This document shows, one piece after another, positions 1 to 8,710 of a stretch of 64,000 nt of DNA. The notes beneath the pieces were generated by a model, which saw nothing but the letters and a program-made list of their open reading frames with translations, made no database searches and was not told the DNA's origin. Position 1 is the first letter of the stretch; every line of letters begins with the position of its first letter. The DNA lies in NCBI RefSeq assembly GCF_025643335.1, contig NZ_CP092489.1:4164501-4228500 (forward strand), in the 5' to 3' direction. The stretch is from Endozoicomonas sp. Mp262 (GTDB taxonomy: Bacteria; Pseudomonadota; Gammaproteobacteria; Pseudomonadales; Endozoicomonadaceae). The translations under genes were made by a program, and so were the position numbers.

Positions 1-203
1 GTGACACAAAACCTTTGGAACCGGGCCAGTTGCTGGTCAGTCCAGAGATAGCTGCAACTAAACAGGGTATTGTGCTTTGATCGCTGGTTACGGCTTCGGG
101 AAGGCCCAACCACTGCACTGGAATTTTCGGCACTGCCCAGGGTGTAGCTGTAACCAGACCTTAACGGCTTACCCAGGGACTCGGGCCAGATAATATCAGT
201 CAT
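1..203 (-). CDS. Phage tail-module protein, partial (C-terminus outside window)
   Basis: An open frame starts with ATG at 203 and runs off the window edge. It begins MTDIIWPESLGKPLRSGYSY and resembles the start of the preceding gene (MTDIVTWPDVFPVWQLSGYQ), so the two look like neighbouring paralogues or related minor tail proteins. Its start overlaps the upstream stop by 8 bases, as expected in a tightly packed tail operon. It lies just after the tape measure gene, where minor tail proteins are normally encoded. No specific family was recognised. Confidence 0.6.
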   Translation of the reverse strand, partial: MTDIIWPESLGKPLRSGYSYTLGSAENSSAVVGPSRSRNQRSKHNTLFSCSYLWTDQQLARFQRFCV

Positions 204-558
204 ACAATTCAAGCTTTGCTGTCACTGGCCAGTGCAAACCTGACAGAGCATTGACCGTTAGATTGATGATTCTGATACGCTTCTGTTCAAGCGCCTCAGC
301 TCGCTTGACCGGTCCCTGAAACCACAGTGCCCCGTGATACAACTTTCTGATATAGAACCAGTCAAATAGAGACTTGCTCACCTCATCTAGCAGCAGTTTT
401 CCATTCACCAGCTCAGGTGGCTTTTTCTGTCGTATACGAACACCGGGGGAATAACCAAGGTTTTCATCTGGCCTGACCAGTTTAAGGTTCTGGTCATACT
501 GATAGCCTGACAGCTGCCAGACCGGAAACACATCTGGCCAGGTAACAATGTCAGTCAT
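196..558 (-). CDS. Putative minor tail protein
   Basis: This 120-residue protein lies directly downstream of the tape measure gene and overlaps its end by 4 bases, so it is translated in the same tail operon. Position suggests a minor tail or tail-tip protein, comparable to lambda gpM. No catalytic motif, signal peptide or membrane segment is visible. Its N-terminus resembles that of the following truncated gene, suggesting local duplication. The function is inferred from position only. Confidence 0.6.
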   Translation of the reverse strand: MTDIVTWPDVFPVWQLSGYQYDQNLKLVRPDENLGYSPGVRIRQKKPPELVNGKLLLDEVSKSLFDWFYIRKLYHGALWFQGPVKRAEALEQKRIRIINLTVNALSGLHWPVTAKLELYD

Positions 559-3386
559 CGTGAAGGATTCCTTTGCCAGTTAAGGTGCTGCTGGCCAGCT
601 TTGGTGATAGGCCCACCCCGCCGGATCTGGTTAATTGTGTTTTCTTCAGATTTTTTTACGGCAATGGTTATGATTTGGTTGGCTTCATCAATGGTGGCAG
701 TTGTTCCTGGTGGAGCCTCATTCACATTGATAATCCACTGTGGCTGGTTGCTGGCCGAACCATTGGCATTTTCAAAGAGCCTTTCTGTTTTTGCCCTGCT
801 AGTCACCCTTGCCGGACCTTCTACAAGTTCCAAACCAGCCTCACCGACAATACCAAACTTTCCAGCGGGGATAGTGCCACCTACATCAAACGCACCGGCA
901 AAGGTACTGGTTGCCGCTGTTGTAGCTGCCGCTACCATGGGAGCGGTTGCCATTTCTGCCGCTGCTGCCGCACCAGGTGCCAGACCGGGGCCTATAACCG
1001 GAATAGCTGCTGTGGATGCAAAAGCGTTAATAGCTGCCAGCTGCTGACCCGCTATTGCCTGCCCTGAAACCTGGGCAACATATCCCGCATTGGCTGATGC
1101 CCCCAGTGTCTTTTCCAGTGTCCAGAGCACCAGCCGCTGGGCTCCAATCTCAACCAGGGCAGATATCATAGATTTAGCCAGTCCATTGGCCACTTGCCCC
1201 ATCACATCACCAAAGTTTTCACCATCAACCACAGCATCGGCTACGGCATTACCGAAACTTGAAGAGAATCGGTTGAAAGAGTTGCCCCACATGGTATCAA
1301 AATCATTGGTTGACTCTTTGATGTGATCGGCCATTTTTTGCCAGTGGGTTTTATTTTTTTCTTCCTCTTCTTCCTGCTGCTGTCGTTTTAATTCTGCCCG
1401 TTCTTCATCATAGAATTGTTCTATGGCTTTCTTGGCATCAAGAAACTCCTGATAATTTTCAAGCTCTCTTTGAGCTCGTTCTATCTCCTGTTCCTCTTTT
1501 GAATTAAGCAGCTCTTCATCAGTCATCAGACGTTGCTGTAAAGACAACACCATCTGGGCATCACGGTCCTTTGCGGCCTGTACCTCTTCCGCCTGCCGAT
1601 CTTTTATTTTTTGCAGTGATTCTTTGTATTGCTGGTCATTTTTGGCATTGAGCTGCTTAACCAGATCGGCCTGTGTGTTATATCCAGCCTTTTTAATTTC
1701 TGTTTCGGTCAATGACAGCTGGGCGATTTGCTCCCGTCGATCATTGTAGGATTTTTTTAACATCTCCTGCTCAGAGAACAGTGCCTGCTGGAGACTATCC
1801 AGCGCTTTCTGGGACTCTTCTGCATTCAGGAAGGAAGGTTTTTTTTCTTCGTTATCCTTGGGTTTGTTGAGGTTATCCAGTGCTTCATCTATATCAGCAA
1901 TCAGGCTTTTCTGTACGTCCAGTTTTTGATTAAAGGTATCAATATCAGCCTGTGCCTTAATGGCCGCTTTTCTGTTTTCCTCGCTGTATATTTCTATTGG
2001 TTCGCCGCCAGTCGCATAAGGACTGATGGTGATTGTTGATTTTTTATTAAGTTCCTTCTGTTTATCCGCTATCTGCTGCTCAAGATCCCTGACGGCATCC
2101 GTGGCATCTATTTTTTTTGATCTTAGCTGTGATTCTGTAAGTTCTGATAGTTTTTTATTCAGCAGGTCTGCCGATTCTGTAGCGCTATCTGATTTAGTAA
2201 CAAAGTAGGCCAAGGCCCCTGCCGCCATCATTATCAAGCCAGCAGGTCCGCCTGCAATAGACATAACGCCGTTAAGCGCTCTCCCTGCAACTGCCAGCCT
2301 GCCGGTTGCAGCGGTTAACGCTGTTCTTGCTGCTGTCAGTCGCTCGGTTGCTCTGCGGAGGTCAAGCCCGGTTAATGCAGTGGCCTTCTGTGCTGTTGCC
2401 AGCCTGATTTCAGCCTGTGCCTGTTTGACTGCCGCTACTGCTGCCGCGCGTGATGCAATCGCCCCCTTCACCTGGGCAGATACATGCTTCCATGCGGCAA
2501 CACTGGCACGACCAAAGGCAGCATACAGCGATATACCCACCGCCTGAGCCACGGTATCCATATTCTCGGTCAGGGTTTTGGCTGTAGCGGTAATGGCAGG
2601 TGCCAGTTCAGCGGTAAACTTTGTCGCTGTGCCGCTAATAACTGCATACACAAGGTCTAGCTCGGCACTCATCTCCTTGAGTGCTTTGGTATCTGTTTCT
2701 GTCAGCGAGATATTGAGCCGGTCGAATGCATTCGCCATCCTGTCCAGCTCAATACTGTTGTCCCTGAACAAGGGAATCAACTTGGTGGCATCACTCCCCA
2801 CGGACTCCAGATAAAACGACATCTGGTTGGCATCCAGCCCGGCCTTTTCCATTGCCCTGACCATTTTACCCAGGGCATCCGGCCCTGATAAATGCCTGAG
2901 TTCATCGGCGGTGATGCCTATTTTGGGTGCAACTTCAGTAAAAAAATCCTTAAAACCGCCACCGGCAACATCAACAAACTCACCGATCTTTTCCCGCACA
3001 TCCTTTGATATATCAGCCAACTGATCGGCTTCTATGCCAAACTGCCTGGAAGCATAGGCCGCTGCCTGGAACTCACTGACTGACATGCCCGCCACCCGGG
3101 CCATGTTATCCAGTTCCCGGGCATGGTTGCCAATAGCGGTGAGGGTTGCCAGGCTAAAGGCTCCCCCAATCACCGCTGGCAAGGTTGACAGCTTTTCAGA
3201 AAAACTATCAACGGCAATGGCTGTCAGCCGGAATGATTTGGAAACACTCTCGTTTTTATCAACAACATCCTTGGCAACGGAGGCACCAAAGCTTTTGTTC
3301 TTGCTGATAACGGAGGAGAGTACCTTTTCATAGGCGTTGGCATCGGCCAGTAATTTGACCTGTATTCTACTGTCATTACGTGCCAT
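555..3386 (-). CDS. Phage tail tape measure protein
   Basis: At 943 residues this is the longest tail gene, with the usual tape measure layout. An alpha-helical N-terminal region is followed by a hydrophobic stretch around residues 370-400. A long charged coiled coil rich in Glu, Gln and Lys spans about residues 400-720. An Ala/Gly-rich hydrophobic part follows, and the C-terminus carries GGTIPAGKFGIVGEAGLELV, typical of lambda-like tape measures. The protein sets tail length and is ejected with DNA. It starts 10 bases inside the preceding GT extension, as in lambda, where G, GT and H are adjacent. Confidence 0.92.
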   Translation of the reverse strand: MARNDSRIQVKLLADANAYEKVLSSVISKNKSFGASVAKDVVDKNESVSKSFRLTAIAVDSFSEKLSTLPAVIGGAFSLATLTAIGNHARELDNMARVAGMSVSEFQAAAYASRQFGIEADQLADISKDVREKIGEFVDVAGGGFKDFFTEVAPKIGITADELRHLSGPDALGKMVRAMEKAGLDANQMSFYLESVGSDATKLIPLFRDNSIELDRMANAFDRLNISLTETDTKALKEMSAELDLVYAVISGTATKFTAELAPAITATAKTLTENMDTVAQAVGISLYAAFGRASVAAWKHVSAQVKGAIASRAAAVAAVKQAQAEIRLATAQKATALTGLDLRRATERLTAARTALTAATGRLAVAGRALNGVMSIAGGPAGLIMMAAGALAYFVTKSDSATESADLLNKKLSELTESQLRSKKIDATDAVRDLEQQIADKQKELNKKSTITISPYATGGEPIEIYSEENRKAAIKAQADIDTFNQKLDVQKSLIADIDEALDNLNKPKDNEEKKPSFLNAEESQKALDSLQQALFSEQEMLKKSYNDRREQIAQLSLTETEIKKAGYNTQADLVKQLNAKNDQQYKESLQKIKDRQAEEVQAAKDRDAQMVLSLQQRLMTDEELLNSKEEQEIERAQRELENYQEFLDAKKAIEQFYDEERAELKRQQQEEEEEKNKTHWQKMADHIKESTNDFDTMWGNSFNRFSSSFGNAVADAVVDGENFGDVMGQVANGLAKSMISALVEIGAQRLVLWTLEKTLGASANAGYVAQVSGQAIAGQQLAAINAFASTAAIPVIGPGLAPGAAAAAEMATAPMVAAATTAATSTFAGAFDVGGTIPAGKFGIVGEAGLELVEGPARVTSRAKTERLFENANGSASNQPQWIINVNEAPPGTTATIDEANQIITIAVKKSEENTINQIRRGGPITKAGQQHLNWQRNPSR

Positions 3387-3690
3387 GTTGAGCTGCCATT
3401 AATGATTTCATAATATTTTTCTGGTCTGCTGCGGTTTGTTCCTGAGGTTTGCCCGGCATAAAATCAGCGGGTTTCAGGCTGCTTTTGTAGCGGCCTGAGC
3501 TGTTGGCTATCACGGCACATAACCGGGCAATATTCAGTTGTTCCACCTCGGCTCCCCAGGGGCTGGCTTCATAGTGCCGATACCATTCACACCATTCGCT
3601 TACGGCCAACTGCTTCATCATCCGCCTGGGGGATAGCTGCCCGATCCGCTCCGCCAGCAACGGTGCGAACCAGCCGCCGGGGCAGATTAT
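3376..3690 (-). CDS. Tail assembly chaperone GT extension (made by -1 frameshift)
   Basis: This open frame has only a TTG as a possible start (3660) and no visible ribosome binding site. Read upstream it stays open to the run of nine A residues at the end of the G gene and joins that frame exactly by a -1 shift. In lambda the corresponding T domain is made only as a G-T fusion by programmed -1 slippage, and G and GT act as chaperones that load the tail tube protein onto the tape measure. The joined product would be about 227 residues. Frame continuity and gene order are seen; slippage itself is inferred. Confidence 0.8.
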   Translation of the reverse strand: MICPGGWFAPLLAERIGQLSPRRMMKQLAVSEWCEWYRHYEASPWGAEVEQLNIARLCAVIANSSGRYKSSLKPADFMPGKPQEQTAADQKNIMKSLMAAQHGT

Positions 3691-4058
3691 TTTTTTTTGT
3701 TTCGGCGCTTGTCAGGCTCACTATTAGATTCACTATCAGACTCACTATCAGACAGCGGGATATGATTAACTTCAGCCGCCGCTATCCATAGCTTTGTCAG
3801 CAATTCATCGGGTAGTTTTTTCAATGCCTGTTTAATCTCATCCTCAGTCTTGTCCGGGTAAGCCGGTTTAAATGCCAGCGCCAGCAGCGATTCAGTCAAC
3901 TGGTAGTTATTGATCTGTACCTGCTTCGGGTCATCGGTTGCCGCTGGCGGGGTCATGCTGTAAACCCGGTCATAAGCACTCATTTCATACACAGTAAACT
4001 CACGGTTTTTGTAAGTGACTGTCTTTGACTCAAGAATATCCGTATCAAATAAACTCAT
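3687..4058 (-). CDS. Tail assembly chaperone (lambda gpG-like)
   Basis: This 123-residue acidic protein lies between the tail tube gene and the tape measure, the place of lambda gpG. It ends in a Ser/Asp/Glu-rich tail followed by RRNKKK and a stop placed immediately after nine consecutive A residues. The protein is expected to bind the tape measure during tail assembly and to be produced in excess over its frameshifted GT form. Assignment rests on size, position and the slippery end; sequence similarity to lambda G is not obvious by eye. Confidence 0.8.
   Translation of the reverse strand: MSLFDTDILESKTVTYKNREFTVYEMSAYDRVYSMTPPAATDDPKQVQINNYQLTESLLALAFKPAYPDKTEDEIKQALKKLPDELLTKLWIAAAEVNHIPLSDSESDSESNSEPDKRRNKKK
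3690..3698 (-). promoter_or_regulatory. Slippery A9 tract for -1 frameshift
   Basis: On the minus strand the last three sense codons of the G gene are AAA-AAA-AAA, followed directly by TAA. A -1 slip anywhere in this run leads into ATA-ATC-TGC and the open GT frame. Position and phase match the lambda-type G/GT recoding site. Confidence 0.75.
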
Positions 4059-4099
4059 TGATGCTTCAGCCCTGTTTCTGCTTTTCTTTATTCAGTTCT

Positions 4100-4519
4100 T
4101 TATTCAGTCCATGTGCCTTCAGTCAGTGGCCCCGTAATTTTTACGGTGACTGACCGGGTGATCTCTTCTTCAAGAGGGATGGCGACACCAAAGCTGGTGA
4201 CAATGCCCTGGAAGGAAAAGGAGGATTTATCATCATCAGAGAGTTCTATTTTGTAATCGTGGGCTTCATTTTTGTTATAGTCTCCCTGCAGCGCCACCTG
4301 CCCGGCATCGGTCTTTTTAAAGATCATCACCAGACTCAGCTCACCACCATCCCTCAGGCCCGGGGCAAATTCACGGTAACCCCCGGTTGAATCAAAACAG
4401 GTGACATCCTGTGTATCACGGGTATTGCTGATTTCCCCCATTTCCTTGATTTTGGCGATAGCAACATAGGTATCATCACTGTCGCCCTTGCGTAAAAATT
4501 TTGAACCAATACCGGCCAT
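4100..4519 (-). CDS. Major tail tube protein
   Basis: A 139-residue protein starting MAGIGSKFLRKGDSDDTYVA, with a beta-strand-rich pattern and the phrase TRDTQDVTCFDSTGGYREFA. This is typical of the lambda gpV/TP901 tail tube family, in which an early segment names the feature boundaries of the beta-sandwich. It polymerises into the tube around the tape measure. It lies directly upstream of the assembly chaperone pair, as expected. The C-terminal Ig-like domain of lambda gpV is absent, which makes it a short form. An overlapping 72-codon frame at 4354-4572 is judged spurious. Confidence 0.85.
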   Translation of the reverse strand: MAGIGSKFLRKGDSDDTYVAIAKIKEMGEISNTRDTQDVTCFDSTGGYREFAPGLRDGGELSLVMIFKKTDAGQVALQGDYNKNEAHDYKIELSDDDKSSFSFQGIVTSFGVAIPLEEEITRSVTVKITGPLTEGTWTE

Positions 4520-4539
4520 TGCCTTTTCTCCTGGTATAA

Positions 4540-4567
4540 AAAAACCCGCCGGGTGGCGGGCTTTGAT
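4540..4567 (-). terminator. Rho-independent terminator after the moron
   Basis: On the minus strand AAAGCCCGCC-ACCC-GGCGGGTTTTTTT forms a GC-rich hairpin with a run of seven T. It lies just after the stop of the 4582-5190 gene and before the tail tube gene. Confidence 0.8.
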
Positions 4568-4581
4568 TGCATGGTTAACTG

Positions 4582-5190
4582 TTAAATTACTTTTTTACCG
4601 TCAAGGTAATAGCTGACTACCTTGCCATCACGTACGGCACAGGATGATTTGTTCCTGACATCCTGACTCAGCTTGTTTTTTGCCGTCCAGTACAGCTCTA
4701 CAATCGTAGTGTCATCAACCGATCCAGCTGCTGTGTCGATAAACTTTACCGTGTCAGGGTAAGCTGCCATTGACTGGCTAACCTTCTGGCATTCCCACTT
4801 TGCATCGCTGATTGTCTTTCTGGCCATTTCTTCAGGAGTCAGTTTCAGACTTTCAATCTGAATATGGCTGACTTCATTGCCGTCCATCAAGCACTGGGCC
4901 TGATCGTCACGATAAAAGCCATGGGGATTGGTCATTGCATAATTAATGGTAACTGTCTGGTTTTCCACAACTGAATCATAAACCCATATCGACTTCGGGT
5001 AACCCATACCGCTCCAGACTTTATTCAAGCATTGTTTTTCAGGCTCGCTCGCCTGACGCTCAAAAATATATTGTGAATCCCCGTTAATAAAAGGCGGTAA
5101 CATAAAATACACCGCTACCAATCCCACTAATGCCAAGCCAGCCCCGGCAATCAGCCAATCACGTTTTGTATACTGCTTTTTCTCAGACAT
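4582..5190 (-). CDS. Membrane-anchored protein inserted in tail operon (moron candidate)
   Basis: This 202-residue protein has a short charged cytoplasmic N-terminus, one transmembrane segment (about residues 14-33, LIAGAGLALVGLVAVYFMLP) and a larger outer domain with three or four Cys residues. It is not a recognised tail component, yet it interrupts the tail operon between the tube protein and its upstream neighbour. A strong terminator follows it and a TATAAT box (5202-5207, minus strand) lies just upstream, though very close to the ATG. This is the pattern of a moron: a gene expressed from the lysogen that may alter the host surface. Function unknown. Confidence 0.7.
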   Translation of the reverse strand: MSEKKQYTKRDWLIAGAGLALVGLVAVYFMLPPFINGDSQYIFERQASEPEKQCLNKVWSGMGYPKSIWVYDSVVENQTVTINYAMTNPHGFYRDDQAQCLMDGNEVSHIQIESLKLTPEEMARKTISDAKWECQKVSQSMAAYPDTVKFIDTAAGSVDDTTIVELYWTAKNKLSQDVRNKSSCAVRDGKVVSYYLDGKKVI

Positions 5191-5257
5191 AGTATGACCC
5201 TATTATAAAATCCGGATCATAGCCGCCAGCCGATCGCAACGTAAGTGTCAGAACTGA

Positions 5258-5725
5258 CTATTTCGGCGGGTGCCATTGCTCAGGCAGCATGTAATTAATC
5301 GCCTCATGGTACAAGGCTGCTGCGGAAATCTGCGCCAGGGTTTCGTCATTAAACTCTGCCCGGTAGCTCATTAGCAGGCTGGGCAGTTCACCGGGCACCT
5401 GTGGTGTATATTCGCCGCCGGTTACGTAGAAGTAACGGACATATCCCTGCAATGTGGTGTCGTAATCCAGTACTGACCGCACCTTTTCCGATAATTCCTC
5501 AAGACGGGCATCACCGGCCTTGCTGAATATTTCCACCTGAATCTCACCCGTAGTAATGTTATCAACGGCCTCCATAGTTTCCGGCTGGGTTGTCCATTCA
5601 CCGAAATAGATGGTGGCAAACTCAGGCTTGCTGGTTTTACAGTAGCGGTCGCTGTAACCGGTAATACCGACACTGGCGAGGCGGCCCCGGATGATTTCCT
5701 TTACTTTCTGTCTGGCAGAGGTCAT
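5258..5725 (-). CDS. Minor tail / tail terminator protein (lambda gpU-like)
   Basis: A 155-residue protein with the layout of lambda gpU-type tail terminators: an N-terminal helix (residues 1-15) and a beta-rich central part containing ATIYFGEWTTQPE and a helix with DARLEELSEKVRSVL. It lies between the gpZ-like gene, whose stop it overlaps by 4 bases, and the tail genes, as in lambda Z-U-V order. It would cap the tail and form the joining surface with the head. Assignment by position and size; moderate confidence. Confidence 0.7.
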   Translation of the reverse strand: MTSARQKVKEIIRGRLASVGITGYSDRYCKTSKPEFATIYFGEWTTQPETMEAVDNITTGEIQVEIFSKAGDARLEELSEKVRSVLDYDTTLQGYVRYFYVTGGEYTPQVPGELPSLLMSYRAEFNDETLAQISAAALYHEAINYMLPEQWHPPK

Positions 5726-6288
5726 TGGTTAAGCCTGCGGCTGATTTCACGGTTGGCTATGCGGGGGTATTCGTTTTGCATGATACGCTGGCACACCCTC
5801 GGGGTGATAGACTGCACTGTATCATTAATTTCTATCTTAACAACTTCCAGCGGGTATCTCTTGTCGGTTGTGCGCTGTAATACCTGGTATTTTTTCAGCT
5901 TGGTCTGCTGATAGCCCTGGCCTTTGATGTATTTGCCATATCCTTTCTCACCAGATGCATAAAATGCACTGGGAAAACTGTGCTTACCTGCCCTTACCTG
6001 TCCGGTTTTCTTCATTACCCGAACATTGCCAAGGCTGATAGCTGGTACTGGCTGGCCATAACCGGTAATTTTCGCCACCATCTTATCAGCAGCGGCCTTG
6101 CCAATATAAACCCGTTTTTTAACGACTTTATTCTGCAGTTTATGCTGCCTTGCCACTCCACGAATAATTCGGGTCTTTGCCATAGTTGCCGCCCGGTTTA
6201 ACGACCACCGTACAGCTCCTTTTACCACCTTATCTTTTTTGGCCAGCGACCTGTTAAGGGCTTTAATTTGCTGATCAATGGTTGCCAT
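5722..6288 (-). CDS. Minor tail protein Z family
   Basis: This 188-residue basic protein (about one fifth Lys plus Arg) has the N-terminal helix KALNRSLAKKDKVVKGAVRWSLNRAATMAKTRI and the downstream KHSFPSAFYASG motif seen in prophage minor tail protein Z (GPZ) members. It acts in head-tail joining or tail completion. It lies 9 bases downstream of the 6298-6609 gene and overlaps the gpU-like gene, consistent with lambda FII-Z-U order. Confidence 0.82.
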   Translation of the reverse strand: MATIDQQIKALNRSLAKKDKVVKGAVRWSLNRAATMAKTRIIRGVARQHKLQNKVVKKRVYIGKAAADKMVAKITGYGQPVPAISLGNVRVMKKTGQVRAGKHSFPSAFYASGEKGYGKYIKGQGYQQTKLKKYQVLQRTTDKRYPLEVVKIEINDTVQSITPRVCQRIMQNEYPRIANREISRRLNQ

Positions 6289-6297
6289 AGCAGATTC

Positions 6298-6609
6298 TCA
6301 AGAAGATATGACAGCGACTTGCACCAGATGTCTGTCATTATTCACTGGCCTGTCAACAATCCACTGTTGATTATCCGCATTCTGAATAGTGTCGCCCCGA
6401 TCAGGTGTACCCACTTCCTTAACCAGCAAGGTAATCATGGTTTCCGTTTCCTGCACCTGGGCATACTCACCGTTCATAATCACGTCATAATCAACAATAC
6501 CCATGGTTTCTAATGGCTCTGCACCCTGTTTGGTATATAGCAATGGCTCACCAAACGTTCTAACAACATCTTCATCCATATTTTCCAGAGCCTGGTTGAA
6601 ATTACTCAT
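6298..6609 (-). CDS. Head-tail joining protein (lambda gpFII-like position)
   Basis: A 103-residue protein between the small gpFI-like gene and gpZ. It begins MSNFNQALENMDEDVVRTFG and contains repeated beta segments ending in VNNDRHLVQVAVISS, which resembles the small beta-barrel head-tail attachment proteins of the gpFII type. It would bind the bottom of the connector. Its start overlaps the upstream stop by 8 bases. Family assignment is by position and pattern. Confidence 0.65.
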   Translation of the reverse strand: MSNFNQALENMDEDVVRTFGEPLLYTKQGAEPLETMGIVDYDVIMNGEYAQVQETETMITLLVKEVGTPDRGDTIQNADNQQWIVDRPVNNDRHLVQVAVISS

Positions 6610-6817
6610 CTTTCTTATTCCTGGCCTTGCTGGTTGCGGTGTTTTTGGTGGTCATTCCTGAAGGTTCCATCATTCGGTCGGTATAGGTTGCCCGGCCTAT
6701 GCTGGTTAGCGTGTGGGCATCTTCCTTATTGACCATTATTTTATCGCCTTTTTTAACCAGTTTTCCGTCATTGGCGATAGTGTCTCTGGTGATAGTAACT
6801 TCAACAGTGTCTGACAT
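6602..6817 (-). CDS. Small head-associated protein (gpFI-like position)
   Basis: A 71-residue protein immediately after the capsid gene. The first half (VEVTITRDTIANDGKLVKKG) looks like a small beta-barrel; the C-terminal third is Lys/Thr-rich and probably disordered. The gene sits where lambda encodes gpFI, which helps DNA packaging. Function is inferred from position only. A GC-rich hairpin separates it from the capsid stop codon. Confidence 0.55.
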   Translation of the reverse strand: MSDTVEVTITRDTIANDGKLVKKGDKIMVNKEDAHTLTSIGRATYTDRMMEPSGMTTKNTATSKARNKKDE

Positions 6818-6830
6818 TGGGAAACCTCAA

Positions 6831-6847
6831 TGGGGGCAAAGCCCCCA
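6831..6847 (-). promoter_or_regulatory. Intercistronic hairpin after the capsid gene
   Basis: TGGGGGC-AAA-GCCCCCA forms a perfect 7-bp stem with a 3-base loop between the capsid stop codon and the next start. There is no T run on either strand, so it is more likely a processing or partial attenuation element than a full terminator. Confidence 0.5.
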
Positions 6848-6853
6848 GTTACG

Positions 6854-8710
6854 TTATGCAGTAACAGCCTTAGCAAAGGATTTAGGCTGCTTGACGACAA
6901 TATCAAGGTCTTGAAATACCCGCATAACCAGTCCACCGCTGGCAGCTTTAGTCGCTTTGTCGGGCATTACATCCAGCACTCCCCACATGCCAATGGCTAC
7001 ATCAGCAAAGTTACCAAACAGAATATCAGTGGCAGCAATACCATTTTTGCGGTGAGCGGCATAGCCATTGATAGTGCCGCCTTCCATCAGCATCAGTCCT
7101 GATCCGGCATCACGGGGAGTGCTTTTGCAATGACCAATCACGCCAGAGTGAGCCACATACGCCATATTGCCTGCCAGAGCATTGTCAGACGCTATTGCTG
7201 TTTCAAAGGCCACAACCTCTGCCCAGGTTGGGGCACCGGCTTTTGCCAGTGTCACAGTACCAATGCCGGTGGTTTTTAAAATGCCTTTTGGACCTTTCGC
7301 AACACCGGCAAAGCCTGCATTATCAATAGCTACCGCTGCCCCAAGCTGCAACTGACGCATGATCATTGATTCAACACTCGGATCAGACTGTTTCAGCAAA
7401 CGTCGGGTGACGGGTACAGCACCGGCAACGGTTTTAGGTGTGAGTGAGACTGTACGGGTTGGAATATCACTGTCTGTAGCGTCTTCATCCTCATTGAGCC
7501 AGTAGAAAGTACCATCACCATCTGAGCCCGGAATATCTACATTACCAACAAGGCCTGTTAACACATCGGCCCCGAGGTTCATAAGCAACGTGTAATCACG
7601 CAAGGCATCAATAAATGAGCCCCCTAAGTGATCAGTGCCGACCAGTTCGGCCCCTGTACCTGCCCCGCCAGTGGTCATATCCCGCTGCTGGACATCATAA
7701 GGAATATAAAAACCACGGGCATCTTTGCCCAGCTTGTCTGCAACAGCCAGAGACACATCACGCTCAAGACCTGCCTTGCTCCAGTCCCCACTTTCTGCTG
7801 CCCTGAGCGCCTTCATAATGCTGTAGCGCTTCACTTCCTGACTGGTCATATCAATCTGGGTAACGGGCTTGGCTTCCGTGCGTTTATCCGTATTCAGTTT
7901 ATCCAACACAACGCCCCGGAAATCAGCAAGGCTGGTGCCTTCGTTGATTGCGGTTTCTGCTTCTGACACCAGCTGGTATTTCCGGCCAAGATCATTGATT
8001 TTGTTGATACGCTGACGCTCTGCTTTTAACAGTTCTTTGCTGTCAGTGTGTACCGCCGGGGATTTTGATTTCGTTTGTTCTTCAGGCATTGCCTTTTCCT
8101 TTAAATCGTCTTGTATTATTGAAACGCAGTCATCAACAACGGCTTTTGCAAATTTCTCTATGGCATTTGTTTCTTTTTTGGCACTGCGCTCATTAATGAT
8201 GATTTCATTTTTATCACCACCATCAGCTCTCGCAATACCCACTGAAGCATCAGCCGGAACCGCTACAAATGAAATTTCAAACGGCTCCCAGTCCGTTGCC
8301 CGGTAATCATCACTGCCTTCATTTCTTTCCAGTTCATGAATGCGATAACCCACGGAAATATGCCGAATGATGCCGTCTTTCACGTCGTTAAATATTTCGT
8401 CAGCGCGTGGACTTGTCCCCAGCCTCACCTTTGCCCGCCCCCGGCGGTCACTGTCGATAGATACGGACTCAACCACGCCGACGTGATCACGATGGTCATG
8501 CCCTACCAAAACCGCCCCGCCATTCTGCAGCCTGCCCAGACGTATAGAAGTTGGCGAGTGGTCAAGGATTTCGTTACCAAACCAGCGTTCAACAGGCTCC
8601 TCAGATGAAAATGCCACATCTACTGTACGGGCATTTTCGTCGATAGCCTCACGCTGAAGCGTTATTGACCGCTCAAGCGGCCCCGCTTTCATCTTGCGGG
8701 TTATTGGCAT
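6854..8710 (-). CDS. Prohead protease-major capsid protein fusion (HK97 type)
   Basis: This 618-residue polypeptide joins two head functions. Residues about 1-165 form an HK97-type prohead protease with GHDHRDHVG (candidate catalytic His) and IIRHISVGY (candidate Ser). A Lys/Glu-rich linker (about 170-270) resembles a scaffolding delta domain. The last 330 residues carry HK97-fold capsid features, including a T-rich N-arm region, VDIPGSDGDGTFYWLNEDED and the C-terminal GLVMRVFQDLDIVVKQPK. After assembly the protease would release the capsid protein and remove itself. The start at 8710 overlaps the portal gene by 38 bases. Confidence 0.88.
   Translation of the reverse strand: MPITRKMKAGPLERSITLQREAIDENARTVDVAFSSEEPVERWFGNEILDHSPTSIRLGRLQNGGAVLVGHDHRDHVGVVESVSIDSDRRGRAKVRLGTSPRADEIFNDVKDGIIRHISVGYRIHELERNEGSDDYRATDWEPFEISFVAVPADASVGIARADGGDKNEIIINERSAKKETNAIEKFAKAVVDDCVSIIQDDLKEKAMPEEQTKSKSPAVHTDSKELLKAERQRINKINDLGRKYQLVSEAETAINEGTSLADFRGVVLDKLNTDKRTEAKPVTQIDMTSQEVKRYSIMKALRAAESGDWSKAGLERDVSLAVADKLGKDARGFYIPYDVQQRDMTTGGAGTGAELVGTDHLGGSFIDALRDYTLLMNLGADVLTGLVGNVDIPGSDGDGTFYWLNEDEDATDSDIPTRTVSLTPKTVAGAVPVTRRLLKQSDPSVESMIMRQLQLGAAVAIDNAGFAGVAKGPKGILKTTGIGTVTLAKAGAPTWAEVVAFETAIASDNALAGNMAYVAHSGVIGHCKSTPRDAGSGLMLMEGGTINGYAAHRKNGIAATDILFGNFADVAIGMWGVLDVMPDKATKAASGGLVMRVFQDLDIVVKQPKSFAKAVTA

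Noticed and set aside
4354-4572. 72-codon minus-strand frame overlapping the tail tube gene
   Set aside because: It overlaps a terminator and the tail tube start in another frame and has no recognisable protein features.
5188-5207. TATAAT box as the promoter of the 4582-5190 gene
   Set aside because: It would place the transcription start only a few bases before the ATG, and no good -35 box lies at 16-18 bp; kept only as a remark.
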